From: Chitinophagaceae bacterium BSSC1
GTDB taxonomy: Bacteria; Bacteroidota; Bacteroidia; Chitinophagales; Chitinophagaceae
Direction: 5' to 3'
NCBI GenBank assembly: GCA_002256435.1
Contig: NKJC01000004.1
Coordinates: forward strand, 248,001-312,000
DNA length: 64,000 nucleotides
The notes under the pieces are model-generated. The model did no database searches. It saw only the letters and a list, made by a program, of their open reading frames with translations, and was not told where the DNA came from. Every line of letters starts with the position of its first letter. Position 1 is the stretch's first letter. Positions 9,217 through 18,746 of the stretch are shown one piece after another. Made by a program: the position numbers and the translations under genes.

Positions 9217-10224
9217 TTATTGCTTGTAGCCAACCAAGATTTTTAGGTATAATTTTGCTAAAAGTTTTGTGGCAAAAAAATTCAGGTCAAACTTGAGTGC
9301 ATCCCAGCCAATTTTTAAAACTGTTTTGGTAGATTGATGATCATGAAATTGTTTGTGTGCCAAATTGGAGTAATAAAAACTCAAATTTTTTCTACAAGCT
9401 TTTTCCACCCTTTTTCTATCTGCAATTGGTAAATACTGCATATTCAAAGCAATGGTTTTTTGAAGATCTCTATAATTGTCACCGGTGGAAAATGAGTTAG
9501 ATGTAACATTCATACTATGCACTCGGTAGCAAGCTAATTTTTCGGGTAAATATGCAAATGGATAATGTGCAGCTATCCTTACCCACATTACCCAATCCTC
9601 AGTACTCTTAACGGCATAAAAACTACCCAATGTTTCATAAGTACTTCTTCTAACAACCACAGATGGAGTTTGTAGCAATTGTTGGGTGGCAATTCTTTCT
9701 AGCCAATTATCTAGGATTCCTTTTTGTTGGTCAATCATGGGTTTATTCCAAAGACTTCCGCCAGAGGAAGTAATATATTCCCAGTCAGAACAACCTGCTC
9801 CTGCTTCTGGGTTCTCTTCCATTAAGTTTTGCATTTTTTTGTAAAATCCTGGTTTTACAAAATCGTCACCATGTAATAAATGTAATAACTCCCCTCTTGA
9901 TCTATTAATACAGGTTTCAAAGTTTCTTACATTTCCCAAATTCACAGGTTGTCTAAAATAGGCTATTCTGCCTTTACCAATGGATGCAACCATTTGTTGA
10001 ATATCAGCATCTGTACTACAATCGTCAACTACTTCAATCTGCATCAAATTTGGACCAAGATCCTGATCTATAACAGATTGCAGCGTTTGTGCTAAGTATT
10101 CTTTGCAATTATACACAGGAATCATGACCGACCATTTAGGGCGAGGAGCTTGATCTGAAATAGCTGCAATGGAAGGTGGAAATTCAGGAACCCTAGTTGG
10201 TACTTGCATAAAATCACTTTTCAA
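9217..10224 (-). CDS. Glycosyltransferase family 2
   Basis: The 335-aa protein has a GT-A fold core: WSVMIPVYNCKEYL (31-44), the acidic pair in VVDDCSTDAD (D67-D68), and HGDDFVKP (119-121 acidic triad) for nucleotide-sugar and metal binding. A C-terminal helical part has basic and aromatic residues (LLAKLYLKILVGYK) that could dock on the membrane. GT2 enzymes transfer sugars in the synthesis of polysaccharides and O-antigens. The neighbouring GT8 and flippase genes on the same strand support a surface glycan role. The acceptor and donor are unknown. Confidence 0.88.
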   Translation of the reverse strand: MKSDFMQVPTRVPEFPPSIAAISDQAPRPKWSVMIPVYNCKEYLAQTLQSVIDQDLGPNLMQIEVVDDCSTDADIQQMVASIGKGRIAYFRQPVNLGNVRNFETCINRSRGELLHLLHGDDFVKPGFYKKMQNLMEENPEAGAGCSDWEYITSSGGSLWNKPMIDQQKGILDNWLERIATQQLLQTPSVVVRRSTYETLGSFYAVKSTEDWVMWVRIAAHYPFAYLPEKLACYRVHSMNVTSNSFSTGDNYRDLQKTIALNMQYLPIADRKRVEKACRKNLSFYYSNLAHKQFHDHQSTKTVLKIGWDALKFDLNFFATKLLAKLYLKILVGYKQ

Positions 10225-10399
10225 TTAATTGATGTGTGATAAGTGCAGGGGTAATTAAATTTAATTATTATTATAAAAAACTAATCAGTAGCGGATTTAG
10301 AATGGATAAATTGATGTTTTCATTTTAATTGCTGGAGAATTTTTATTATATTAGTAAGACTTTGACTACCATTTTTGCTGGCCAATAAATCTTTTTAAG

Positions 10400-12643
10400 T
10401 TGCAACAAGAAGAAAGTAATAATAGCCTAGGAGATGCAATCAAATTGATTACACCTGACGATCAATATCAGTCCCTATTTGATAAGAGTACCATACCTAA
10501 GTGGATATTGGGCTTGCCTAGTTTAAATTTTCTTGCAGTGAACAATGCTGCCATTGCCCACTATGGTTTTAGCAGAGAAGAGTTTCTTGCTATGACCATT
10601 TTTGATATTAGATCAAAAACTGAGAAAGAGAAACTAATAGAGGAAATGCGCCAACCTTCATTTTTCTCTCCTTTAAAACAACAATGGAAACATGTTAAAA
10701 AGAATGGCGAGGAAATTATTGTTGAGGTAACGGCTCATGAAATATTATTCAATGGAAATAAATCAAGGGTTGTTTCTATTTATGATATTACAGAACAACT
10801 TGAGCAGGAAAAGAAAATTAAAGAATTAAATCAGTTGTTGGTAGACAATGAGAGAAGGTACCATTCGGTATTTGGGAATGCCTTGCATGCCATTATACTG
10901 GCGGAATTTGAACAGGATTGGAAAATTGTAGAAACCAATCAAGCAGCATCAGAATTATTTGGGTACAATTCTGAAGAATTTAAACAGTTAAATCGTTCAG
11001 ACTTATTGGATCTACAACAAAAAGATATTGCTTCAGCCATTGCATATAGAGACAAAACAGGAAGTGTTAATGGTGAATACATTGGCATTAAAAAGAATGG
11101 CCAAAAATTTGATTGTGAACTCAGTTCTGTTGTATTTCATGACCTAAGCGGTAAATTATGGAGCTCTACCATGATTTCAGATATTTCTATCAGGGTTAAT
11201 GCTACTCATAACCACATTAGAGACAAAGCTTTGTTGAATCAAGCAGAAGAGTTGGCTAATATTGGTAGTGTTGAAATCAATGTCTTGGATGGATCCAGAA
11301 TCTGGAGCAATGGTTTTTATAAATTATTGGGCTATGAACCAGGAGCTATTAAGCCTGATATGACCGTTTTTTTAGAGCAATTATATCCTGATGATTTTAA
11401 TAATTATATTTCCTGGTACAATCAAATTATCAATCAAGCAGTTCCTGAATCCAATATTGAATTAAGAGTCAGAAGAAAAGATGGAATGATTCGGGTTTTT
11501 TCTGTAAGTAGTCGCTCTGAATTAGATTCAAATGGAAAAGTGATCAAATTATTTGGGGTAATACAAGACGTTACCAAAAATAAACAGTACGAAGCCGAAT
11601 TGGAATTGACCAAAATGGAAATTCAAAAAGACAAGGCTTTATTAGAATCTATCATAAATAGTCCCAAAGACATATTTATAGTGTCTTTTGATCAGAATTA
11701 TTGCATTACTGCATTTACCCAAGGATATAAAGAGCATTTGCAGAAAAGGTTTGGAATTAATTTAAAACTAGGAATGAATATCTTGGATGCTTCTCCTACA
11801 CAATTAAGAGAATTGGCTAAACAACAATTTGATAGGGCATTATCTGGAGAGTATTTTATCATGAGTAGACCCCTAGAGATTCAACCTGGGGTTTGGAGAC
11901 ATTATGAGAATAATTATGCTCCCATTATAGGCAAGGATGGTAAGATAGACGGGTTTACTGTTTTTGTTCATGATGTGGATGAACTCAAAAGAATTGAAAA
12001 AGAGAATAGGCTAAATGAAATGCGCTATTCTGCACTTTTTAGCGGAGCAAGTGATGCAATTATAATAGCAGAAGTATCAACAAAGCAAATTGTAGACTTA
12101 AATGAAAAAGCCTCCAAACTATTGGGGTACCAAAAAGAGGAATTAATTGGAAAGGGAATAAATGCAATACACCCTGCGGCTATCATGGAGGAGGTAAAAT
12201 TGATTTTTCAGAAATTTACTACCGATGGGCTACATGATTACGGTGAAGAAACATTTGTATTACACAAAAATGGATCATGGATTCCAGTAGCCATATTTGC
12301 TGGAGCAGTATTTAATATTAATGATAAAGCTTATTCAGCTGCTTATTTCAAAGATATCACAGAACAAAAGCGCAATCAGCTCAATCTAGAAAAACAAAAT
12401 AGTCAATTAAAAGAGATTGCTTGGACTCAATCACATGTAGTTAGGGCCCCACTAGCAAAATTGATTGGATTGGTAAAAATGTTTAAAAAGAATATGGTTA
12501 GCCCAGAAGAAGAGGCTAAGGTGATTGACTATATTTTAAAATCGGCAAGTGAATTAGACGCAGTGATTCACGAAATAACAAATAAAACCATTTCTGTAGA
12601 AAATAGTAATGAAATAGGTACAGATAATGAGATGCGGATCTAA
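10400..12643 (+). CDS. Multi-PAS sensor protein with histidine-kinase DHp helix but no ATPase domain
   Basis: This 747-aa protein starts at a TTG codon (10400); no upstream ATG fits. About five PAS/PAC units follow each other (roughly residues 24-135, 155-260, 285-395, 415-530 and 545-655), recognisable by NAAIAHYGFSREEF, NQAASELFGYNSEEF, FYKLLGYEPGAIKP and NEKASKLLGYQKEEL. Each is closed by an SxxxDIT/DVT motif. Residues about 668-735 resemble a HisKA dimerisation helix (AWTQSHVVRAPLAKL, His at 679). The protein ends shortly after, without N, G1 or G2 boxes. A full kinase would need about 150 more residues. It shares this architecture with the gene at 14970-18332. The stop abuts that of the convergent GT8 gene. 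Confidence 0.82.
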   Translation: MQQEESNNSLGDAIKLITPDDQYQSLFDKSTIPKWILGLPSLNFLAVNNAAIAHYGFSREEFLAMTIFDIRSKTEKEKLIEEMRQPSFFSPLKQQWKHVKKNGEEIIVEVTAHEILFNGNKSRVVSIYDITEQLEQEKKIKELNQLLVDNERRYHSVFGNALHAIILAEFEQDWKIVETNQAASELFGYNSEEFKQLNRSDLLDLQQKDIASAIAYRDKTGSVNGEYIGIKKNGQKFDCELSSVVFHDLSGKLWSSTMISDISIRVNATHNHIRDKALLNQAEELANIGSVEINVLDGSRIWSNGFYKLLGYEPGAIKPDMTVFLEQLYPDDFNNYISWYNQIINQAVPESNIELRVRRKDGMIRVFSVSSRSELDSNGKVIKLFGVIQDVTKNKQYEAELELTKMEIQKDKALLESIINSPKDIFIVSFDQNYCITAFTQGYKEHLQKRFGINLKLGMNILDASPTQLRELAKQQFDRALSGEYFIMSRPLEIQPGVWRHYENNYAPIIGKDGKIDGFTVFVHDVDELKRIEKENRLNEMRYSALFSGASDAIIIAEVSTKQIVDLNEKASKLLGYQKEELIGKGINAIHPAAIMEEVKLIFQKFTTDGLHDYGEETFVLHKNGSWIPVAIFAGAVFNINDKAYSAAYFKDITEQKRNQLNLEKQNSQLKEIAWTQSHVVRAPLAKLIGLVKMFKKNMVSPEEEAKVIDYILKSASELDAVIHEITNKTISVENSNEIGTDNEMRI

Positions 12644-13540
12644 TTAGTCTTTTTTGAATAAAAGAACTTTAACTCCATTCTTAATTTTATTAATGATTTT
12701 CCTGAGCGTTCTCCAATGACCACTTTGAGGTTTGAAATTTTTCCAAGGTGTCATTTTTAAATAACGGAAAAATTCGTCTTTATAAACTGGCTGAGAATTG
12801 TAAGTAGTGAAAATGGGTTTAATATCTAAAAAGTGAATTAGATAAGGTTTTACGTCTTCTTGAAAAGCAAACCAGTTCCATTTAGGATCTAATTGCTTCC
12901 ATTTGTTTACCATTATTACATTTAGACCATATTGATCAGCCAATCGAACATGCTCTTTGTATTTAACCAAGGCTTCCATTACTTGCGCTGCAATTTTCTG
13001 CTCACGCCAAAGTTTAGGTTTGATAATCAATACACCAGAGTTAAAATACATGGTATCGGCCGATAGGCCTAATTCTTTGTAATTAGGAATTCCACCCCAT
13101 TCACAAGCCACGTTTTTACCTGGATCTTGAGCAGCCGCCATAATACAGTCACCAATATCTGTATTCCATAAATCTGAAATATCTGCTTGTACAATAGTAT
13201 CAACGTCTAAATAAATAAGTCTATCCAAATCTTGGTCTACGGCATAAGGAGCAAAAATTCTTAAATACGCAGTTAATGGAAATGATGAAGTATCTACTGG
13301 TATGCTGATATCAGCAGGAACCATGTTATTTGATTTAATCCATTTTATGGTAATCCGGTCAGGTGATACAATAGAGTTTAGTTTGTCTCTTGTTCCTGAA
13401 GCAATGCCATCGTCAATGATATAGAAGTCTATATGTTCTGGCGTTTTGTGATTGATGTCAATGGATTTCAGTAATGCGGCAATCAATATAGCATAATGAT
13501 TATCACTAGCAACAATGATACTGATTTTGTTATTAGACAT
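12644..13540 (-). CDS. Glycosyltransferase family 8
   Basis: The 298-aa protein has the GT8 signatures: IIVASDNHYAILIAALLKS at the N-terminus, the DxD motif D112-V-D114 in LIYLDVDTIVQADISDLW, and YFNSGVLIIKPKLW. GT8 enzymes use UDP-sugars, retaining the anomeric configuration, and include LPS galactosyl- and glucosyltransferases. The C-terminus is basic with hydrophobic residues (KIINKIKNGVKVLLFKK), consistent with peripheral membrane attachment. It lies 19 bp downstream of the flippase gene on the same strand, so the two probably form one unit for a cell-surface glycan. Confidence 0.88.
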   Translation of the reverse strand: MSNNKISIIVASDNHYAILIAALLKSIDINHKTPEHIDFYIIDDGIASGTRDKLNSIVSPDRITIKWIKSNNMVPADISIPVDTSSFPLTAYLRIFAPYAVDQDLDRLIYLDVDTIVQADISDLWNTDIGDCIMAAAQDPGKNVACEWGGIPNYKELGLSADTMYFNSGVLIIKPKLWREQKIAAQVMEALVKYKEHVRLADQYGLNVIMVNKWKQLDPKWNWFAFQEDVKPYLIHFLDIKPIFTTYNSQPVYKDEFFRYLKMTPWKNFKPQSGHWRTLRKIINKIKNGVKVLLFKKD

Positions 13541-13559
13541 ATTGAAACTATTAAACGGG

Positions 13560-14915
13560 TTAAGCTGCTTTCTTTTTGAAAACAGATTGATAGACCTGTG
13601 TTATTAAAATAATTGATTCTTCAAAACCAACTTTTAAAATACTGATAATGTTGAATTTATAGAACCTATTCAAATATACATAAGAAATTATAATTGCTAT
13701 CAATATGGGCAATAGGTTTGCCCATGCAATTCCGAATACGGATTTAAGTAATAAAATGCCAATATAATCGCCTATTAAATTGGCTGTCAACATGATAAGT
13801 ATTTTATAAAAATTAACTTGAGGTTTATTAATTACATCAAGAGTTAGTGAGAAGAATCTATCCATAGGGTATAAGATAGCCATTGACATAAAGATTCTAA
13901 ACAAGTTAACTGCGTCAGAATTGGCATATTTTTCACCACCTATCAGACTTATGATTGGGTTTGCAAATACAAACGAGAAAATGGCAATTCCAGTTATTCC
14001 AATGGTCATCATGCCCACCAGTTTCTTCATGAAATGCATCATCTGATCCTTTTGATTGTTGTTGTAAAATCCAGCCAAAACAGGCATGCCAGAAGCAGCA
14101 AAACTGAGTAGCGGTATTTCAACAAATTGCAATAATCTTCCCCCTAGATTGTACATGGCTAGCGCCGATGGATTAAGGAAATAATTGATGAAAAATATAT
14201 CTACAACCCTAAAAAGATTGGCGCTTAAACTTGAGCCCATACTGTATTTGCCAAAATGAAATAGGTCTTTAATGGTTTTTAGATTGGCATATTTTAAAGC
14301 GCCAATTTTAGACCACCCCCAAAATAAGGTTGCAAGGCTAGCTATTAAGTTGCCAAATGCGTAGGTAAGTATAATATTGGTTAAGGAAGTTTTTTTGAGT
14401 AGAATTAAAACAATAATAATACTAACAAACAAAACTTGGTTTATAAGTCGTAAAACTAAAAGTCTGTCAAACCTTTTTTCACCCTGTACAGCCAGATTGG
14501 CCATAAATGAAGGGAGCGTTGAAAGCGTAATCAAACTAAAATATTGAATTAATAACTTAGTGCCTATGTTAGGAAAATAGGGAAGGGCAAAATAAGCACC
14601 TAGGTTCACAATAAGGAAAACGCCAGTTACCAACAAACCTAAGGCCCAAGCAGAACCTACAACTTCATTAGCCCTTTCAGGGCCCGTGCCTGAATAAAAC
14701 TTTAGGAAAGCATTGGTTAATAGACCGCTTTTGATGGTATCTATTAAGCCCAAGATGGTCATAAACAAGACATAAACACCAATATCATTTACTGAAAGTG
14801 CTCGGTACAAAAGAGCTAGTGCTAGCATATTAAAAATGGCCATCACCCCATTTCCCAATAGAGATTGTATGTGGATGTTTTGAAAAAGAGATATGGCTTT
14901 CTTAATGAGATTCAT
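13560..14915 (-). CDS. Wzx-like polysaccharide flippase (oligosaccharide flippase family)
   Basis: The 451-aa integral membrane protein has about 12 hydrophobic segments spread over the whole length, starting at MAIFNMLALALLYRAL and ending at IISYVYLNRFYKF. Typical MOP-superfamily features include an early GVYVLFMTILGLIDTIKSGL and a mid-protein YSMGSSLSANLFRVVDIFF. This family moves lipid-linked oligosaccharide across the inner membrane. It sits immediately upstream of the GT8 gene. Charged residues in the membrane segments and the transported glycan cannot be resolved here. A 54-bp gap separates it from the PAS protein gene that precedes it on the same strand. Confidence 0.85.
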   Translation of the reverse strand: MNLIKKAISLFQNIHIQSLLGNGVMAIFNMLALALLYRALSVNDIGVYVLFMTILGLIDTIKSGLLTNAFLKFYSGTGPERANEVVGSAWALGLLVTGVFLIVNLGAYFALPYFPNIGTKLLIQYFSLITLSTLPSFMANLAVQGEKRFDRLLVLRLINQVLFVSIIIVLILLKKTSLTNIILTYAFGNLIASLATLFWGWSKIGALKYANLKTIKDLFHFGKYSMGSSLSANLFRVVDIFFINYFLNPSALAMYNLGGRLLQFVEIPLLSFAASGMPVLAGFYNNNQKDQMMHFMKKLVGMMTIGITGIAIFSFVFANPIISLIGGEKYANSDAVNLFRIFMSMAILYPMDRFFSLTLDVINKPQVNFYKILIMLTANLIGDYIGILLLKSVFGIAWANLLPILIAIIISYVYLNRFYKFNIISILKVGFEESIILITQVYQSVFKKKAA

Positions 14916-14969
14916 GCACCTTACTTATGGTAAAGGTAAGTTATATCAAGTTTCTCAAATCTGTTTATT

Positions 14970-17900
14970 TTAAACAGATTTGCTTGGAATCCCATTAGCT
15001 GTATAAATGATATTGGTGATAACTTTGTCCAATTCCAAAGCCGTTTGGTGTATATGATTCAGAAATTCTTTTTCCTCTTCTTTGTTTAATATACCTTTTT
15101 TGAAAATCTGGGTTAGACCTAATAGTCTAGATAGGGGAGCCCTTACAAGGTGAGATTGAGACCAAGCAATTTCTTTTAACTGTTTGTTTTGTTGTTGTAG
15201 TTCTCTAATGGTGTTGGTTATTTGAGATATGTCTTTCACTACTCCAAAATGACTCATGATTTCCCCAGAATCATTTAGTTGATTAACACCAGAAATGAGC
15301 AAGTGCTTGTTTACACCGTCCATAGAAGTGATCCTGATTTCTATGGCATCCATTTGGTCTTTGTGAGAAATAGCATTGACAAACCATTCAATATACTTTT
15401 GTTTGTCTTCCGGGTGAATTAGGTTGACAAATATTTCTCGTCTTGGTGCTATACTTTTTGACTTTAATCCTAGTATTTTATAAAATTCATCACTCCATAC
15501 ATGTTCTCCTGTGGCCATTTTAATTTCTTCAGTACCAAGATTAGCAATGCCTTCAGCACGCTCTAGTAGGTTCTCCATACTATCTATCTTGTGCCTAGCT
15601 TCTATGATTTTTGTAGCATCCTTAAAATAAGCAGCTGCATATAATTTACCGTTAACTTCAAATGGAGCGCCTGCAGAAATGGTAACCGGAAGAATTTCAC
15701 CAGTTTTTTGTTTGATATAGCTATCTACATATTGATAGTCTTTAGAGTTTGCTAATAATTTGAATTTTTCTTGAACCGCTTTCAATTCCTTTTCAGGATG
15801 CAGTATCATTTGATGCTTTCCAATGAGAAATTCTCTTGAGTAACCCATCAGTTGTTCAGCTTGTTGGTTTAGATCCACAAGTATGCCAGTAGCAGCTTCA
15901 GCTATAAAAATGGCATCTTGAGCACCGGTAAACAAAGCAGTGTATCGTTGTTTATTAATCTGCTCTGCCATTTGACTCTGTTTCATGTCTGTAACATCAT
16001 TTATAAAAAGTGTTAAGCCATGAATTTCACCATTTTCATCTTTTATAGGACTGTATCTATTTTCGTAATAAAGTATTTTCCCATTGGGAGCAGTAATGCT
16101 GTTTTCCATGATAAAACTCTCTCCATGAAGGGCTCGATCATAATTTGTTTTTGCAAATACATGCAAGTTGTCTGGTAAAACTTCAAAAACGGACATGCCT
16201 ACTTTGGCTTCTTTTTTTAAAGTTTCTTTGGCATAAGTAGCATAACTATTGGTAAAGGCTATATACTGGTAGTTTTTATCTAATGCAACAATAAAAAGAT
16301 TTACTGGGCTATTGATAATAGAAGTTAGTAAAGCATTATTTCTTTGTAATGAGTTTCTATTTTCTAATAAATATTCTGATAGTTGTTGATTGGCTGTGAT
16401 GTCTATATGGGCACCTATTAAAACGCCATTAGGTAGCTTTGTTTTAGTGTCAATGGTAGATTGTCCTCGGCTTGAAATCCATACCCAAGAACCATTGGCG
16501 TGTTTCATTCTAAATTCTTGTGAATAGGTTCCTTCTAAATGACTTAAATAATTGGAAAAATGTTCCTTAGCTCTTTCCAAATCTTCTGGGTGTAAAAGGT
16601 CTTCCCAAACTTCTTGAATTTTATAGTTACCCCATCTAGCAGGATAGTTGTTTTCTAGGCCCAACATTTTAAAATAAGCACTACTGCACCAAAGTACATT
16701 AGTATTTTTATTGTATTCCCATCCACCTAATTGACTAGCAGTTAACAGCGACTCATATTTTGACTCAAAATTAAAAACTTGTTCTTGTAAGGGTAATAAT
16801 TGTGATTGAGCCAGTTTTTTGTCAGAAATATCTTCAATAGTTCCATACCAATTGAAAGACCCTTCATCTAGTTTTATGGGCTGAGCTTTAATTTTAAACC
16901 AGTTGTAAGCATGATGATGATCCATGATTCTAGCTTCTAAGCTAAACGCATTACCGATAAGTTTTGATGATTCTTTCTTTTCCTTTAGCATTGGAATGTC
17001 ATCAGGGTGCATATGCAGTAAAAGCTTTTCTAAACTCAGTCTTCCTTCAAAATCTAATAAATAAGAGAAATTAGATTTAAAATCATCACTTTCAAATGCA
17101 AAATTAATTTGACCAGTGGCCGATTCTTCTACTAAATAAGTAGCAGAGGGTACTTCCTTGATAAACTGGAGTAGGAGTTGATCTTTTTCACTAATCTCCA
17201 CTTGCATATGTTGGATCTCAGATAAGTCCCTTAAAACGCAGATGATTCCAAAATCAGGGGTCACCGTTAATGAGATAGATACAGGAAATATTTCTCCATT
17301 CTTTCTACTGCCATTAATTGTGCCTAGAAACATTCCTTTTGAATACAAACTTGGAATGATTTCGTCATCAAATTTCTTGACCTCATTAACCATCAATACC
17401 TTTCTCCAATGAATACCAATTAAGTCTTCCACTTGTTGCCCCATCATTTTAGCAAAACCTTGATTGGCATAAGTACAAAATCCCTCAATAGATAAAAAAG
17501 CTACACCATCTATTGAGTTTTCAAGAGCCCTGAATTGTTTGTAATTGTCTAGTTCTTCTAAGTGCTTTTTTGTTTTATTTTGAATAATGCACATGAATTT
17601 ATCTGGCTCCTGTACTTTTTTCCAAACAGAAGAAATTAAACTGAACCATGTTTCCTCATTTTCAATAGTCAACATTAAATCCAATTCCTGTTTGCAATTG
17701 GTTTCAATGGTTTTTGCCAAATGTTGGTGAATAGAATTACAAATTTCTTGAGGGAAGCCAATCTGGTGGAAATTTTTCCCAATCATGGATTCCTTTAAGG
17801 CTTGCATTTTAACGTCATATGCCATGAATTCTTCAAATTGAAACTGGTGATTCAAGATGAAAAAATTATTGGTTAATTCTATTAGTTCTTGTGCTTGAAT

Positions 17901-18332
17901 GCCTTTATTGGTATTGAATACAGTATTGGTTTTAATTCTTTTTACAATGCCAAGTAGTTTTTGGTTATTATCTACTAAAATGCACTTGCAACTAAATGGT
18001 ATGGAAGTTCCATTTTGGTGAACCATATAAACCCAGTCGGATAACCTAGTTTGAATACCTGCTTTTAATTGGTTAGCGTACAAACGATAAAAAAAACTGG
18101 TGTCAGAAGGGTCAATAATCCTATTCCACTTTAGCACTTGGCCACCAAAATCCAAAACAGTATACCCTAGGCATTTTAAAAAAGGAACTGTTACCCAAAT
18201 ATCTTCCTTGTTGGAAGGGTCAAAAAACCATATTCCATCAATGCTTTCGTTTCGAAAAAACTGCTGGACTTGCGGATCATTGCAAAGTAAATCGTAAAAA
18301 TTATCTTGTAAGTAGTGATTTTCAGCTACCAT
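14970..18332 (-). CDS. Large multi-PAS sensor protein with DHp helix but no ATPase domain
   Basis: This 1120-aa soluble protein consists of about eight PAS/PAC modules in a row (repeated GYSREF-, GLENNY- and LGLKSKS-type segments, each followed by KNGE/ANGS and closing with DISD, DITA or DVTD motifs). The last about 75 residues match a HisKA dimerisation helix with AWSQSHLVRAPLSRL (His at 1061) and end at TANGIPSKSV. No ATP-binding N, G1 or G2 box is present, so it cannot autophosphorylate alone if the reading is right. It is paralogous to the protein at 10400-12643 (shared LKEIAWxQSHxVRAPL tail). No membrane segment is seen, so it probably senses an intracellular signal. Confidence 0.82.
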   Translation of the reverse strand: MVAENHYLQDNFYDLLCNDPQVQQFFRNESIDGIWFFDPSNKEDIWVTVPFLKCLGYTVLDFGGQVLKWNRIIDPSDTSFFYRLYANQLKAGIQTRLSDWVYMVHQNGTSIPFSCKCILVDNNQKLLGIVKRIKTNTVFNTNKGIQAQELIELTNNFFILNHQFQFEEFMAYDVKMQALKESMIGKNFHQIGFPQEICNSIHQHLAKTIETNCKQELDLMLTIENEETWFSLISSVWKKVQEPDKFMCIIQNKTKKHLEELDNYKQFRALENSIDGVAFLSIEGFCTYANQGFAKMMGQQVEDLIGIHWRKVLMVNEVKKFDDEIIPSLYSKGMFLGTINGSRKNGEIFPVSISLTVTPDFGIICVLRDLSEIQHMQVEISEKDQLLLQFIKEVPSATYLVEESATGQINFAFESDDFKSNFSYLLDFEGRLSLEKLLLHMHPDDIPMLKEKKESSKLIGNAFSLEARIMDHHHAYNWFKIKAQPIKLDEGSFNWYGTIEDISDKKLAQSQLLPLQEQVFNFESKYESLLTASQLGGWEYNKNTNVLWCSSAYFKMLGLENNYPARWGNYKIQEVWEDLLHPEDLERAKEHFSNYLSHLEGTYSQEFRMKHANGSWVWISSRGQSTIDTKTKLPNGVLIGAHIDITANQQLSEYLLENRNSLQRNNALLTSIINSPVNLFIVALDKNYQYIAFTNSYATYAKETLKKEAKVGMSVFEVLPDNLHVFAKTNYDRALHGESFIMENSITAPNGKILYYENRYSPIKDENGEIHGLTLFINDVTDMKQSQMAEQINKQRYTALFTGAQDAIFIAEAATGILVDLNQQAEQLMGYSREFLIGKHQMILHPEKELKAVQEKFKLLANSKDYQYVDSYIKQKTGEILPVTISAGAPFEVNGKLYAAAYFKDATKIIEARHKIDSMENLLERAEGIANLGTEEIKMATGEHVWSDEFYKILGLKSKSIAPRREIFVNLIHPEDKQKYIEWFVNAISHKDQMDAIEIRITSMDGVNKHLLISGVNQLNDSGEIMSHFGVVKDISQITNTIRELQQQNKQLKEIAWSQSHLVRAPLSRLLGLTQIFKKGILNKEEEKEFLNHIHQTALELDKVITNIIYTANGIPSKSV

Positions 18333-18435
18333 GCGTACTTTAAATTGAGGGAGCTTAAAGTTAGGTCTTGAACATTGATTTTGTGGACGTTAGGGAAGAT
18401 TGCGGAATATGTTACATTGTCAAAGGGGCGTGCTT

Positions 18436-18595
18436 ACTCTTTTTTTGCGGTGCAAAAAAAATCGCATTGTTTTTTGAGTGGGGGAGCATTGGGACTCTTT
18501 TTTGCGGTGCAAAAAAATCGCATGGTTGTTGAGGAGCATGAGGGACTCTTTTTTGCGTTGCAAAAAAATCACATGGTAGTTGGGAGGGTGAGGGA
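18436..18595. repeat. Imperfect tandem repeat of A/T-flanked palindromes
   Basis: Three related units each contain a run of 6-7 T, a GCGGTGC or GCGTTGC core, and a run of 7-8 A, followed by ATCGCATGGT-like sequence. The cores begin at 18447, 18504 and 18555, giving periods of 57 and 51 bp. Each T-run/core/A-run is itself a palindrome able to form a hairpin. A fourth related palindrome (T6 GC TGC GC A5) lies at 18648-18665. This fills the only gap over 300 bp in the window (18333-18746). Both strands stay open through the repeat because the periods are multiples of three; this is not taken as coding. Confidence 0.75.
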
Positions 18596-18629
18596 TGATG
18601 AGGATTAGCTTCGCTGAGCCTTTCGGAGT

Positions 18630-18653
18630 GGCCTTACCCAAGGCCCCTTTTTT
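18630..18653 (+). terminator. Candidate intrinsic terminator, + strand
   Basis: A perfect 6-bp stem GGCCTT / AAGGCC with a 4-nt loop (ACCC) is followed by CCTTTTTT. The shape fits a short rho-independent terminator reading rightwards. No plus-strand gene ends nearby, so it may be part of the hairpin-rich repeat region or a transcript end from an unseen RNA. Confidence 0.35.
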
Positions 18654-18665
18654 GCTGCGCAAAAA

Positions 18666-18724
18666 GGTTTTTTATTGCTCCAAGTTACAAAAGCGAGCTT
18701 TTGACCTTGTCGCAATAAAAAACC
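18666..18724. repeat. Long imperfect inverted repeat (about 28-bp arms)
   Basis: The outer arms GGTTTTTTATTGC (18666-18678) and GCAATAAAAAACC (18712-18724) are perfect complements. Inside, CAAG...CTTG and CAAAAGC-GA-GCTTTTG extend the pairing with a few mismatches down to a 2-nt loop. The right arm supplies the T-tract of the tRNA-Arg terminator, so the two structures compete or act together. Confidence 0.7.
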
Positions 18725-18741
18725 CCGCACAAAGTGCGGGG
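18717..18741 (-). terminator. Intrinsic terminator of tRNA-Arg
   Basis: On the minus strand, an 8-bp perfect stem (CCCCGCAC / GTGCGGGG) with a TTT loop is followed by six T. It lies 5 bp beyond the tRNA 3' end and is the strongest terminator in the window. Confidence 0.85.
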
Positions 18742-18746
18742 CCTTG

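Noticed and set aside
18375..18662. Overlapping plus- and minus-strand reading frames with internal repeats across the palindromic array
   Set aside because: They arise because the repeat periods are multiples of three. No start context, no plausible protein composition and no family pattern were seen.
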